Of a DNA stretch of 64,000 bases, positions 46,001 to 53,884 are shown one piece after another. The DNA lies in contig SJOL01009519.1 of the NCBI GenBank assembly GCA_004794785.1, positions 815,156 to 879,155 on the forward strand, given 5' to 3'. The notes beneath the pieces were generated by a model. It worked only from the letters and a program-made list of their open reading frames with translations, had not been told where the DNA came from and ran no database searches. A program made the position numbers and the translations under genes. Source of the DNA: Opisthorchis felineus (Eukaryota; Platyhelminthes; Trematoda; Opisthorchiida; Opisthorchiidae). Within the stretch, counting starts at the first letter, position 1. Every line of letters starts with the position of its first letter.

Positions 46001-46922
46001 TACATAGGGTGGTGCAAACAAACCTGAAAACTTTTGATAAGCTTCCTTCGAAACATTTTAGATGATAAATCAAATGAAGCTGGAAGCCCACCAACGTCAA
46101 GCCCCTGTGGTGAAAAACGATAATATACGGCAACCTGGCTAGTTACCTTTAGACGGCGGCGCAACCGCAAGAGGAATAAAAGTTGGTCACCCAGAAGTTC
46201 AGAATCCGTGAGAGAGAATAACTGCCAAACTTTCTGTGCAAAATCTGAGAACAGCTTATGGACCAACTTGGGCGGGAGCTTAAATGAATGCATGTAGATT
46301 AATGCATGTAACAAAAATACCTTAGAAACGAGGAGCTGTGACACTGACAGGATTTCAGCTTTTAGGTTTGAAGTTGATGACAGTGACAGAAAACGGTCAA
46401 CGACAGGTTTGATTTGATCCAGTTTCAGCTGCAGATGACCTGATGAGGGGTACAGCTGTGAACAAACCTGGGTAACTCGGTCAGCTTCACAAAGCACCCT
46501 TGGACATAGTATGTAGGCATATTTAACAGATTTTTCTTCCTGCAAAGTGTAACGTTGCTGATACGCGATAAGACTCACTTTAGTAGATGACGCAGCCGTT
46601 GAGTAAATATGCTTGTTAAAAAGCTCCAATAATTGTGAGTTAGTGACCAGCGAGGGATGCTTGCAAAGGAGGGAACACAGTGTTTGCGAAAACCCGATAC
46701 GCGCATCTGTTGAGAAGCTTTTCAGACCCTTTACCAGCCGTTCTTTTGTGTAATCAACATATTCAGGCTTCGCCTAAAGACATCTGGAGCGATAAAGCAA
46801 CATACCTTTCCGTTGTTGTCGGTCAGTGAAGATAAAAGCTGTTCTATGGCTTCATATCGCTTGGTTCTGTCTTGTCCAGATATAGCCCAGAAGAGATCTA
46901 AAAAGTTGCGGTCCACTGTCAT
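18792..46922 (-). CDS. MYBBP1A: MYB-binding protein 1A / Pol5-type nucleolar protein, at least 14 exons
   Basis: Resolved - strand exons in order: 46922-46806, 46773-46321, 46278-46147, 46104-46024, 45989-45905, (43099-42970, candidate), 41569-41193, 38529-37887, 37760-37335, 35609-35309, 28703-28646, 28111-27818, 27591-about 27420, 21738-21382, 19062-18792. Together they give about 1,250 aa (human protein about 1,330). The family consists of HEAT-like helical repeats, an acidic linker and a basic tail. It acts in the nucleolus in rRNA transcription/processing and as a transcriptional co-regulator. Support comes from the N-terminal [10 protein letters not shown], the acidic run [28 protein letters not shown] and the basic end [18 protein letters not shown]. 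Phases agree from 41193 to 27591. Exons between 45904 and 41570, and probably near 27.4-21.8 and 21.3-19.1 kb, are missing from the model. Confidence 0.82.
19084..20093. other. MYBBP1A 3' intron
   Basis: No convincing feature seen. Confidence 0.35.
20094..20281 (+). repeat. tRNA-derived SINE, forward orientation
   Basis: Full-length-looking copy: head GCGAGATGACTCAGTGG (A box), GTGGTTCAAACCCG (B box), body with TGTCTAGGTTTGGGCAACCT, and CATGGCAGCTAGGCACCGAA. It ends in GATGAACGATTTTT. It lies in a MYBBP1A intron, on the strand opposite to the gene. Confidence 0.88.
20282..21381. other. MYBBP1A intron
   Basis: No repeat recognised. At least one coding exon may hide here because phases across the gap do not match, but no candidate stands out. 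Confidence 0.35.
21382..21738 (-). CDS. MYBBP1A: MYBBP1A exon (C-terminal helical repeats)
   Basis: The - strand acceptor TTTCACTTAG opens GTA TTC GCT ([20 protein letters not shown]). The exon continues through [20 protein letters not shown] to VARKQGFEL and ends CTG|GTGAGT: 119 codons, phase 0 at both ends. It corresponds to the helical segment before the basic tail in the family. Confidence 0.8.
21739..22600. other. MYBBP1A intron
   Basis: Short open frames only; none recognised. Confidence 0.35.
22601..23050 (-). mobile_element. RTE-like LINE fragment (RT palm), without the nested insertion
   Basis: The - strand reads [20 protein letters not shown] and [20 protein letters not shown], a frame-shadow of the same RT segment found in the 31.8 and 49.5 kb copies. 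Here the sequence upstream of TTTGTTATTGATGTG is continuous. The two other copies have an extra block of about 140 bases at that point, so this copy acts as an empty site. Confidence 0.75.
23051..25914. other. MYBBP1A intron
   Basis: Large intronic stretch with scattered short frames (for example 24651-24947, + strand, 98 codons). None is recognised. It may contain the body of the BEL/Pao remnant at 26 kb in decayed form. Confidence 0.35.
25915..25990 (+). repeat. Penelope-type terminal-repeat fragment
   Basis: Holds the family blocks CTTGTTCGCCGAGCTCG, TTGATTGGCAAACGTTTC and TTCACCATTCGAG. It abuts the BEL/Pao integrase fragment, so one element probably landed next to or in the other. Confidence 0.65.
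26020..26335 (-). mobile_element. BEL/Pao-type LTR retrotransposon, integrase remnant
   Basis: Read on the - strand across two frameshifts: [18 protein letters not shown] (catalytic Asp region of the DDE integrase), then [19 protein letters not shown] and [10 protein letters not shown], then [18 protein letters not shown]. The order and the motifs [14 protein letters not shown] and ER(I)LNNRP are characteristic of BEL/Pao integrases. Only about 100 residues remain and the frame is broken, so it is an inactive relic in a MYBBP1A intron. Confidence 0.85.
26438..26510 (+). repeat. Penelope-type terminal-repeat stem-loop
   Basis: Reads CACTGACGATGTCTCC, loop AAAAAT, GGTGACGAAATGTTTGCAG, CGAGCTCGGTAAACAAG. 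The stem and the GA..GAAA core are kept although primary sequence has drifted, including CTGACGA for CTGATGA. Confidence 0.65.
26511..27419. other. MYBBP1A intron
   Basis: No repeat recognised. An exon joining 27.42 to 21.74 kb may be present but could not be picked out. Confidence 0.35.
27420..27591 (-). CDS. MYBBP1A: MYBBP1A exon (helical repeats)
   Basis: Acceptor ACCTAAG opens TGT GTG TAT in phase 0, which fits the phase-0 end of the exon at 27818. It encodes [20 protein letters not shown], then [20 protein letters not shown] and [19 protein letters not shown]. This aligns with the human stretch around ALSSFLTKRNSPLTVPMFLS. The 3' end is uncertain because the frame stops at 27402 and two weak donors precede the stop. 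Confidence 0.72.
27818..28111 (-). CDS. MYBBP1A: MYBBP1A exon
   Basis: Acceptor CCCAATAG opens CCC ACC ATT; the exon ends AGC AAA|GTCGGT. It has 98 codons, phase 0 at both ends, and contains [20 protein letters not shown], then [20 protein letters not shown] and [15 protein letters not shown]. Phase agrees with both neighbours. Confidence 0.82.
28646..28703 (-). CDS. MYBBP1A: MYBBP1A micro-exon (58 nt)
   Basis: Acceptor CTCTGTTTCAG precedes C TGT TTG GAT. The single C completes the CG left by the exon ending at 35309, giving [20 protein letters not shown]. This matches the human pattern IRVLDLVEVLVTKQPE residue for residue in spacing. Donor TGG|GTACGT, phase 0. A 6.6 kb intron holding the left inverted-repeat arm and the SINE/LTR nest separates it from the previous exon. 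Confidence 0.8.
28704..29064. other. MYBBP1A intron
   Basis: No feature recognised. Confidence 0.35.
29070..32880 (+). mobile_element. RTE-like LINE copy, left arm of a large inverted repeat
   Basis: Leader about 29070-29930 (contains a duplicated GTCAGACTTTTGAGTCAAAGG-type motif), then endonuclease remnants ([20 protein letters not shown] near 29990-30045), RT remnants ([20 protein letters not shown] near 31497-31556) and the C-terminal/3' tail to about 32880. Every domain is broken by stops and frameshifts. A nearly identical copy lies inverted at 48.55-52.34 kb. It is in the intron between MYBBP1A exons 35309 and 28703, on the strand opposite to the gene. Confidence 0.85.
31688..31845. 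repeat. Nested Penelope-type terminal-repeat insertion with target-site duplication
   Basis: An insert of about 140 bases splits the RT segment. It is flanked by two copies of ACAACTTTGTT (near 31684-31694 and 31827-31837). Inside, inverted arms (TTGGTTGTTGATCATGTGGC and its complement ending CACCTGATCAACAACCAA) frame a short centre. The LINE copy at 22.7 kb lacks the block. Confidence 0.75.
33605..33850. repeat. Penelope-type terminal repeats, inverted pair
   Basis: Left copy (reverse) runs from GTTGGTAGCTCAGG through CATTGGTTTGCTCACTGAGC, GCAAACGTTTCATCACC and GGTGACATTATCAGTGCG. Right copy (forward) has GCGCACTGATGATGGTGATG, AAACGCTTGCAATG, CCCAGCTCAGCGAACAAACC. They face each other across about 65 bases and precede a Penelope RT fragment. 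Confidence 0.7.
34040..34440 (+). mobile_element. Probable Penelope-like RT fragment
   Basis: An 88-codon frame contains [20 protein letters not shown], then [18 protein letters not shown]. The latter resembles the Penelope RT motif around SFDVxSLFTxxP, with Val-Asp-Val in place of Phe-Asp-Val. Position just after a terminal-repeat pair supports this. The match is short, so confidence is moderate. Confidence 0.55.
34478..35237 (-). repeat. tRNA-derived SINE interrupted by a solo LTR
   Basis: The SINE 3' part lies at 34478-34589 (GCTGTAACATCTTTTCGGTG..GCAGTCGAGATGCTGGG) and its tRNA-like head resumes at 35164-35237 (GTTGGATGCGAACCAGAACC..GAGCAATCTCGAG). The two halves join to one SINE once 34590-35163 is removed. 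Confidence 0.75.
34590..35163. mobile_element. Probable solo LTR, 574 bp
   Basis: The block splitting the SINE begins TGTTAATTACG and ends GATCGTACA, that is, with the TG..CA termini of LTRs. It is flanked by CTGGG (34585-34589) and CTGGA (35164-35168), a 5-bp target-site duplication with one change. It has no coding frame and is pyrimidine-rich in the middle. No matching internal region or second LTR is seen nearby, so a solo LTR left by recombination is the simplest reading. Confidence 0.65.
35309..35609 (-). CDS. MYBBP1A: MYBBP1A exon (acidic linker, C-terminal side)
   Basis: Acceptor TTTGATAG opens AA ACA GAA, completing GAA with the G left at 37335 ([11 protein letters not shown]). It encodes [20 protein letters not shown], then [36 protein letters not shown] and [11 protein letters not shown], and ends ATG CG|GTATGT in phase 2. 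It parallels the human segment FREQLMTVLQ..ALDQSLASLFAEQK. The SINE head at 35164-35237 sits only about 70 bases downstream of the donor. Confidence 0.88.
35610..36755. other. MYBBP1A intron
   Basis: No feature recognised. Confidence 0.35.
36756..36938 (-). repeat. tRNA-derived SINE, reverse orientation
   Basis: Contains GCTGCCTAGCTGCAATGCCA, AGGTTGCCCAAGCCTAGACA, the B-box complement GTTGGGTTCGAACAA and the head complement ACCACTGAGCTATCTCGAG. It is preceded by an ATAATGATAATA-type tail. Same orientation as the host gene. Confidence 0.87.
37335..37760 (-). CDS. MYBBP1A: MYBBP1A exon (conserved helical block plus acidic domain)
   Basis: Acceptor TGATTTTCAG opens AT ACC CTT, completing a split Asp ([20 protein letters not shown]). 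It encodes [20 protein letters not shown] and [14 protein letters not shown], then the acidic run [20 protein letters not shown]. It ends AAT G|GTACTT in phase 1. This is the best-conserved part of the family (human PPWVEVLVEILLALLAQPSH followed by the acidic linker). Confidence 0.92.
37887..38529 (-). CDS. MYBBP1A: MYBBP1A exon (central helical repeats)
   Basis: Acceptor TTTCCAATAG opens TTT CTG ATG in phase 0. It encodes 214 codons plus one base, including [60 protein letters not shown] and [14 protein letters not shown]. Ends TCA G|GTTTGT in phase 1; the following intron is 126 nt. Confidence 0.88.
38530..40602. other. MYBBP1A intron
   Basis: A 110-codon - frame (40239-40571) and shorter ones are present but not recognised and not needed for MYBBP1A. 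No repeat seen before the SINE piece at 40603. Confidence 0.35.
40603..40698 (-). repeat. Truncated tRNA-derived SINE, reverse orientation
   Basis: ATCGTTCAGTTATAACACCC, GGTGTCTAGCTGAAGGAAGC, then GCTGGGTTCGACCACGGACC; the head is cut off after CCGGTCATG. It is preceded by AAAATAATAATAATC, the ATT-type 3' tail of this SINE read in reverse. Confidence 0.8.
40699..41192. other. MYBBP1A intron
   Basis: AT-rich; nothing recognised. Confidence 0.35.
41193..41569 (-). CDS. MYBBP1A: MYBBP1A exon
   Basis: Encodes [20 protein letters not shown], then [35 protein letters not shown] and [10 protein letters not shown], ending CAG|GTTTGT in phase 0, which fits the next exon. Acceptor GCTATTTCAG gives a start at 41569 (phase needs one base from upstream). 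The frame stays open upstream ([20 protein letters not shown]), so the exon may begin earlier. Confidence 0.75.
41570..42969. other. MYBBP1A intron, unresolved exons expected
   Basis: Short - strand frames (42097-42318, 41937-42125) lie here, but none matches the expected segment convincingly. Confidence 0.35.
42970..43099 (-). CDS. MYBBP1A: Candidate MYBBP1A exon
   Basis: Acceptor CCATTTACAG opens TCA ACC TAT GCC ([20 protein letters not shown]), which resembles the human stretch SSVKKDRKLPAIALDLLRLA, then [11 protein letters not shown] before a weak donor. A second acceptor 21 bases upstream (GATTTTCAG) is also in frame. At least one more exon is needed between here and 45905, so this remains a candidate. 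Confidence 0.45.
43370..44790 (+). mobile_element. RTE-like LINE fragment
   Basis: Degenerate copy: linker ([20 protein letters not shown]), RT finger/palm ([19 protein letters not shown], near 44005), later RT ([13 protein letters not shown], near 44130) and C-terminal ([19 protein letters not shown]). It ends in a tail GAACGAAGCTGTGGTAGCTG..AACTGAACTGAATAG. Frames are broken throughout. It lies in a MYBBP1A intron. Confidence 0.82.
44791..45904. other. MYBBP1A intron
   Basis: Short frames on both strands; none assigned. One or more exons following exon 5 (phase 1) should lie between here and 43.1 kb. Confidence 0.35.
45905..46922 (-). CDS. MYBBP1A: MYBBP1A exons 1-5 with four mini-introns
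   Basis: Exon 1 46922-46806 ([26 protein letters not shown]), intron 32 nt. Exon 2 46773-46321 ([29 protein letters not shown]), intron 42 nt. Exon 3 46278-46147 ([26 protein letters not shown]), intron 42 nt. Exon 4 46104-46024 ([23 protein letters not shown]), intron 34 nt. Exon 5 45989-45905 ([23 protein letters not shown]), ending TCT G|GTGAGT. All introns are GT-AG and exons 1-4 end in phase 0. The start is the ATG at 46922; an alternative upstream TTG is not needed. FLDLFWxI followed by ERLVKGL is the family's N-terminal signature. The two 42-nt introns contain no in-frame stop, so their removal rests on splice signals only. Confidence 0.83.
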
Positions 46923-47204
46923 GCTGGACAAGGTGAAACGTGTGTGATGCGAAAACGATGAACTTCAAAACGGATGGGCTAGAATATAAGAGGAGGACAA
47001 AATGAGGATAGCTATCTCTGATGTGGTATAGGTGGTAGTAGTAATATCCTCGAATACTTTACTATGGTTTAGCCCCTCCGAAGATTATTTCCGAGTAGTT
47101 CGGAATTACAGCCCCTATAACGTGACAGGCGCCACATCTCCGCAAATCCAAACCCGTTTGTTTTTCTTGAAGGATCCGGTAAGCTGCACGTGTAGAATAA
47201 TCCA
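46923..47204. promoter_or_regulatory. MYBBP1A upstream region
   Basis: Expected to hold the 5' UTR and promoter. No element can be named with confidence. Confidence 0.25.
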
Positions 47205-47310
47205 CCACCGATATGACAATCATCAGCATAGACTGCAACAATGACAACACTGATGTCATCATCACCATCATCAACAACAACAGAGACAGCAACATCAGTA
47301 TTGACACTTA
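47205..47310. repeat. Low-complexity ATC/AAC triplet tract
   Basis: Imperfect CATCATCACCATCATCAACAACAACAG-like triplets. Such tracts often end LINE copies here, and the LINE fragment at 47.3-48.4 kb adjoins it. Confidence 0.6.
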
Positions 47311-47334
47311 GGCTTCACTGCCGTACAACCACAA

Positions 47335-48410
47335 AGTTTATTTAATCAAATTTAAAGCCTTAGAGTGAAAAGAATAGGTGAACGAGGAGACCTGGTACTG
47401 GCCTATCGCAAACATTCTGATGTGCTTACACCTCCAAGCGCTCAACCAGACAATTTGAAAGAAACAACTGACAGCACGAACGCCACTGACATGGATCAGC
47501 CGCCATTTCTTGTAACGCTTCCAGCCAAGCGCAAAAGGGGTCACGGGAACGCCATCCTGGAAGGCGTACCACACCAACACCCAAAATCCTCGTCATCTCC
47601 TTCACACCTTTCTGCCAAGTCATTTGTTGTCCACCTTGCGGTTCCCGCCATTCTGAAAAAGGCACAGAGAACAACAATCGTCTAGGTAAACGCTGTTTCG
47701 GCATGCGTAGCACATGGCCGAGCCACTGTAGTTGATGGATCTGGATGTTTTCCGCGACTGAAGTACCTGCTGCACAACCAAATACGCCTTCTAATTTCAT
47801 CACAACGAATTGGTTGACGCCATCCAACATCAGCGACGCTTCTGAGGTATCGGTGGTCATAAACCTCAAGACGCCTCACATCATCTGTCCTCAGATGCCA
47901 TGTTCCCCAACCACGCAACAATACAGCCGTTACTATAGAATGCTACACGCGACCCCTGAGACCCAGTGATGCCACGAGTGAAGCAAATTAGAAAGTGATT
48001 CACGCCTTTGGATTCGTGCACTGATTTCATCAGACACATCTCCAAAGTATGTAAACCCCTCCAAAACATCCAGCGATTCTCTTTGAATTGTATGGGGTAT
48101 GTTCAGAGACTGCAAGTTCTGAAGCATCATTGCATGCCGAAAGATGTGACGGTGACCAGTGTATGTAACAGGGCTTGTGCTTTGCATTCGTCTTTAAAGA
48201 TGCGGACGATGTCATCTGCAGACTTCAGATCGACAAGATTCTTACCAGCAACGATTTGAACACTTGGGTTTTGAAGCCCTTCCAGCGTTCGTCTCATTAT
48301 CTCATTGACGACGACGTTGAACAAAAAGGAAGTCAGTGGACATCTTTGTCAGGCACCATTTTTTGTAGGGAAGTATCTGAGAATACTGACACCCCTGTAC
48401 TTACACACCA
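47335..48410 (-). mobile_element. RTE-like LINE fragment (RT 3' half)
   Basis: From the right: RT palm remnants (FNVVVNEIMRRTLEGLQNPS, KNLVDLKSADDIVRIF with SADD in place of YADD near 48220), then QLQWLGHVLRMPKQRLPRRL, GGQQMTWQKGVKEMTR, LPGWRSRDPFCAWLEALQEM. The last 147 codons form one open frame, but upstream is broken. Lies just upstream of MYBBP1A, same strand. Confidence 0.85.
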
Positions 48411-48544
48411 ATTGTATCAGTTACCGCCTTAAATGCGCAGCCACCAATCCTACCTCTCCAAAACACCGACGAACGAAACTGTGGCAGCAAGTACGCGGAT
48501 TTTGTTGTTGATGATGATCGATTCAATTCAATAGACAAGTTATT

Positions 48545-51500
48545 AGCTACAAACCATGTACCATGGGTACATTGGTTCTGGCTTTTACAGTTTCTATCGC
48601 CGGAAGGCGGGAGAAATACAGCCAAGCATTGAAGGAGACGGTATGCACAATTGCTTCGGGAACTGTGCAGCGAGGCATTGAAGGTGGTAGCGCCCAGGAG
48701 TGCGCGATTAGACCTTTTCTGTCAGCATCATTACCCATTGGTGAGTTGAGTTCCGGGGTTCCCATCCATGGAGACGGCAGTTGTCGACCCAACTGAATTT
48801 ACTGGTTCGTGATTCCATACTTCGTTACCAGGTCATACACTGTCCACCTATCAGTCACTTCCACTAAGCACAGGGCTGAGCGAAAAGAGCTCTGCGAGAC
48901 CAACGGTCCTCTGGCATGCGGAATTCATTTCCTAAGCAACGTAACCTATGAAGCGTGAGTAATTCATTTATCGTTGGAGAGTTCCTTCTTCCTAAAACCA
49001 TCTGGCACGCCTCAGCATTGCTAAGCCGATGTTCCAACCAGACCCGGCCAATGCTTTGGAGACACTGACAGTCAAACACTGACAACTTTCTTATGTCCTC
49101 TGCTTGTAAAGGCCACATTTCTCATCCACGAAGCAGCATCCACGAAGCACTGCCGCAATGTGAACTCCGCCCTTAACAGACAAACTGACGTCACGTCGGT
49201 GCCATAGGCGTGGGAGGTTGACAGAAGCTGCCCTGGCCTTTCCAATTCGAGAAGTAATCTCATCTCCGCCCAGTTCACAGGAACTTACACAACTGCTCAA
49301 GTCAATTGAACAAATTTATCTGTCACATCAGTTGGCTAGTCTTCAAGCATGAGGTTTTGGATTTGATCCCATCCAGTTTTGCAGTAGCCCCTCACACTTT
49401 GCAGGTGTGAAGCTCGGCAGAACTATTCAGGGTTATTTCAAATGGTTTGCACTTTTGAAGGATCTGAACCAAGGAGAGCAATATCATCCGCATACTTAAT
49501 TTCCATGAGCGAACGTCTCGAGAGCATTTCGACTCCCGAGGTTTTAGAGGCAGGCAGATAAATTTCAAGCAGCACATCAATAACAAAGTTGTTGGTTGTT
49601 GATCAGGTGGCTGTTAATCTGTTCACCGAGCCTGGCAATTGAATTGCGAATTGGCGAGTAGATCAACAGCCACATGATCAACAACCAATAAACTCACCCG
49701 AACTACCAATATTTCGACACATTACGAACAAAGTTGTAGAGGGAAGGCGAGAGAGGTCAGCCTTGTCTTACACCACTGGACGTGGTGAACTCAGTCCACA
49801 AGCGTTCGCATAAAGTGCCACCACAACGGGTATAAGTTTGGAAGGAACACCCTTGATCGCCAGATTCTGCTGAAGTCTTTGACGAAGGACGAAGTCAAAA
49901 GCAGCCTTCAGATCAATGAAAATGACAAATGTGACACATTTGACAGTGGCACTGTTCAAGATATCGTCGATGCATCCTCGAACATACAGGGCGAAACCCA
50001 GCTTGATTCTCACGAATCTGTCTCTCCTGGTAATCGGTCAACCTGGTTGAAATAATACCAGAGAGCACCTGAGATGCGACGGATAGCAGAATGATGCCAG
50101 GCTATTTTTCGCATGACATATTTGCGCTCTTTTTAAGAGTGGGAGCCGCGGAGCTCCATTCCACTGGTATTTTGTTTTCGTTCGAAATTTTCCGATGAAC
50201 TGCCCTCAGACTCTTCAGTAGGACAGGACAAACTTCTTTGAAGAGTGCGGGGTGCAGACCACCCAGGCTAGGGGGCCTTGTCGCGCTGAACGATTGATAT
50301 GTCACGCTGAAGTTCTGTTGTAGATGTTCCATTCAGGCGCGCTGGGTTCCTACGAGAGTTGTGTTCAGCGAGATAAGCTGAAATGTTTTTTGAAGTGTTC
50401 AACCCACTACTCAAGACCACGATTTTGTGAATAAATTACCGTTCCGCCTTTTTCGCATATTGTCCTGCTGAAACTTGTCCTCTTTTGACCGGTTGATCGA
50501 ATCAACTGAAGTAGAGTGCGGCTGTTGCCGGACTACCACCAGCGTTCTCTATCATTCTTCAAGCTCTCGATTATCCGGTGTTTTAGGGATCTGCACGCGC
50601 CACAACAAGTAATAGTGGCTGATATGGAGATTCTGACAGCAATAAGATCTGCTTATTTCGACGATATCCAGTGTTCATTTGGTCCAGTCCGACGACTTGG
50701 ACGAACAGTTCTGAAATCTGACAGCATAGCTTTTTTAACTCGTTTCTATTCAACCGTTATCCAATCTTCGTCGTCCGCGTGGCTGTGCGTCTCCAGTGGC
50801 TTTCTGGCCAGATCAGCTTCGCACGCTTGAGCTATTGAAACTTGTTGAAGTTGATGGATGGAGTTGCTGTGCTTCGGCCGGGTAATGTTGCCGGAAAGTG
50901 AAGCGATAACCGGGCCCGCACAATGGCATGATTAGAGTCAAGTTGCGTAACCCAGAAGGGACGAAAATCTTTAATTGAGGATCTTCATCCATAACTGATA
51001 GCCACATGGTCCACTTGAGTTCATGTCTATCTTGCGGTTGGTGGCCTCTAAGTAACTCGATGTGGGCGTTTGTGCTGGAAGTTCGTACTGGTCAAGAACA
51101 AATGATGATCAGCACACAACTGAAGCAGTCGTTTCCCATTGTCCGTACGCCCAGCATCGAGTCCAAATCTAACACCTAACTTAGTTGTCCAACTCGGGTA
51201 CTCACATCACCCACCAGAACTACTATATCCATCCTTCTTGCTGACCAAAGCTGTCACGACAGATCTCAATCAAACCGGTCCTTTTCAGTCTCGGAACTGC
51301 AGTCTGTTGGGGCCTATGCTGATACGACCAATAAACACCGTTTACTGTATCGACCGGCATTGATCTTAATTGAGCCAGATAACCTCACAGCGCAAAGACG
51401 ACGGTTTACTGGGATCCAGTCCATTAAGACACTTTCAGCCTTGGGGCAGAGTGCAACTCCCATACTGTAAATACAACGAGCCATTGCGTCAGGATCACCA

Positions 51501-52340
51501 GACGCCCGAGAAGTGATATATGGAAAATCTGAGCTGGTCCTAAGCGGTTTGAGGTGCACCTCTGAGGTGGGGTCTTGTATGAGAGTTTCGGAGAGCGAAT
51601 AGGTGCAAGAGCGAGTGGTACTTCCCGGTTGCCGAAGCCGAAGAAGGGAATTTAGTTGAAGTACCCCACCTTTAGCCTTTGACTCAAAAGTCTGACCCGT
51701 AGGGTAGTGGGATGATGTAGGGTTTTGTTCAGGGACGATGACCATAGCCTCTGACCTAAAAGTGCGACCCGCAATTCAATGGGCAGTAGGTTTTTCTTTA
51801 GGGACCTTGACCGGAGGCGATGACTTAACAGTTTGACTTGCTCGGCTGCAATGGGCTGGCCTAACCCGAGGGCACAGAGAGTAAGACATTACTATCTCAC
51901 TCCTAATGAGGCTTCGCACAGCATGTGCCTTCGTATCAGCACCACACTCTCGTTTTAAACTTAATTAGACCGTAGTGAATAATGCGCCGGCGGTCATGGT
52001 TAAGTGCTTGTGAAGTGGGTTTTAGGGTCATCCATTCCTAACTCGTCCTCCCTCGAATGTTGGTAGCATCGTCGCTTCCATGAATACGGACATGCTGGTA
52101 GTCTGGGGAAAACAGCTTGCTGCCTTCACACTCCCACCGCAGAGGACAGCACGAATTTGCCTCCAGACCGCCTCGTAATACCATTTCTCGAGGCACGGGG
52201 ACTCGCTGTTCTTCGTTGGTCTTCCTGCACGGTTGAACCCTCAGGAATTTAGTTCCAGCCAGTGTAGCCCGCAGGATCACTGTAGCGCAGAAGCCCGACC
52301 ACCACAACAAGGTGACAGCTTTAGATCGGGTGACGATGAT
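48545..52340 (-). mobile_element. RTE-like LINE copy, right arm of the large inverted repeat
   Basis: Mirror of 29.07-32.88 kb. Between about 31.4-32.6 and 48.85-50.05 kb the copies are nearly identical: the 81-codon RT frame at 49768-50013 differs from its partner at 31407-31652 by one residue (V to F). Towards both ends similarity falls to roughly three quarters by eye. It carries the same nested terminal-repeat insertion and the same broken frames, so it is not functional. Confidence 0.85.
49585..49740. repeat. Nested Penelope-type terminal-repeat insertion (mirror copy)
   Basis: Same insertion as at 31.7-31.8 kb, in mirror position, with AACAAAGTTGT on both sides (near 49580-49590 and 49726-49736). 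Internal arms TTGGTTGTTGATCAGGTGGC and ACATGATCAACAACCAA are retained. Confidence 0.75.
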
Positions 52341-52424
52341 GAGGAATGACAGCGATCAATAAAAGGGAATCGGTGATAGCCTGGTACAGTTCTGATTCAA
52401 ATAATCTAGCAGACGCTGATATCG

Positions 52425-52790
52425 CTAATGCGATTGGAATCGTTCACCAGCACTATGCTGCGACATCTCCAGCTTATCACAAGATGCATCGCAGAATCCG
52501 CATCGACAGCATCTATAATTTGTATGCTGTTCCACGTACTCTTTCGCAAAACCAGACTTTTTCCACCTGTCTAATCCACAAAGAGGAGCAGGTGACAACG
52601 CTCGTCTCGGTAAACGATGATTCGACATGCGCAGCAAATGACCGAGCAACCGCAGGATGTTGTTCCCGACTGAAGTACCTGATGTACAACCGAACACTAG
52701 CTTTGCAAACAACTGAGACCATTGAACATCAACAACGGTTGAGACCGTTGTTGATCTGAATACGCCTCAGATCCTCCGCTGAATGTAATG
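52425..52790 (-). mobile_element. RTE-like LINE fragment (RT C-terminus)
   Basis: The - strand encodes KLVFGCTSGTSVGNNILRLL and GHLLRMSNHRLPRRALSPAP, the family's C-terminal signature, preceded by EDLRRIQINN-type sequence. Short, 5'-truncated and frameshifted. Confidence 0.75.
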
Positions 52791-53884
52791 AGGTTCATGT
52801 AGGCCGATACCCAGAGCGACAGTACTGATTTATGCAGGAATCCATCAGCTCATCTTGTTTTATCTGGGAAACATCCATAAACTAGTGCAGTACACACCAT
52901 GGTGCTAATCTGAGTGTTTTACCCCTGAGTCCCGAGCAATGCTCTGTGCATGAGGGCTGTAATGAGTCCGATTAAACCCACTGGAGGGAACCTTACTCTT
53001 CCCATGATGAAACCTCTCGAACCTAGGTCCTTATTCTATACTGTTTTCTCATCTCATTAAAAGCATCAGACCATAACTTCTTCGTAATTCAGAAACCAGT
53101 CAGTCCACACAATACTCACAGTTGTCTCCGTGTCTTCCGTCTGTAGTTATTTGACGACTAGAAGTGTTGATTCTTGGGTGATCATTTTAACTGCACCGTG
53201 ACGCTCATGGAAGCCGATAGTCAGGGCTGTGATGGCGACAGCACGGATAAAGGATCACCATTAGGTGCGTGGCTGGAGCATGCCTGTGAACGTTGCTAAC
53301 CATTAATGCGGCTCGTTCCATCGTCGCCATTCAAGAATATGACAGTTATCATGACAGGAACAGCAGTACACTGATATTTAACTGCCATCACGTTCACCAG
53401 CGCGTCTAAGGCTGCTTGTGTTTCACCCGCAGCTCCACAACCACCGCTGCCTTTTGGTAAGCAAGGTGAGTAAGGCGCTCTGGTTAAGGGCTCTAATAGT
53501 CCTCCTGTCTAGGTTTGGGCGCTATGGCAGCGTCACAACCATAAAATGCGTTGGCCTTGCATCGATTTATGGATTTTCATGTCGCACTGAAGGGAGTCGA
53601 CGAACCGCCGCTCATACTAGGCAGTGGCATGCCGTTTGTGTTGGACAGTATGTGCAGTCAACTGAACGCTCTATATCTGGGATTAAACCAGGGAATAAAA
53701 CAAGGGAGTGGACAGAATGTGGTATTCCTAAAGCCATCAGAATACGCAAATGATGATCCATGACTGCCAAGCCAGGGGATTAGTACACACCTGAGACCTA
53801 CAGTGTGTGCGAAATGTAGCCTGGTTGCCCGTACCATTCATAAGACACCCGAGGTACATACATATGACTAACCCTTGCTGAGAT
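52791..53884. other. Intergenic
   Basis: A 70-codon + frame at 53551-53763 (HVALKGVDEPPLILGSGMPF) is not recognised. No other feature seen. Confidence 0.35.

Noticed and set aside
46000..46629. A continuous 209-codon - frame at the start of MYBBP1A
   Set aside because: It reads through three GT-AG mini-introns, two of which happen to lack stops. The spliced exons fit the family better, although the two 42-nt cases are only supported by splice signals.
47062..47307. Methionine/leucine/serine-rich - frame
   Set aside because: Translation of an ATC/AAC triplet tract.
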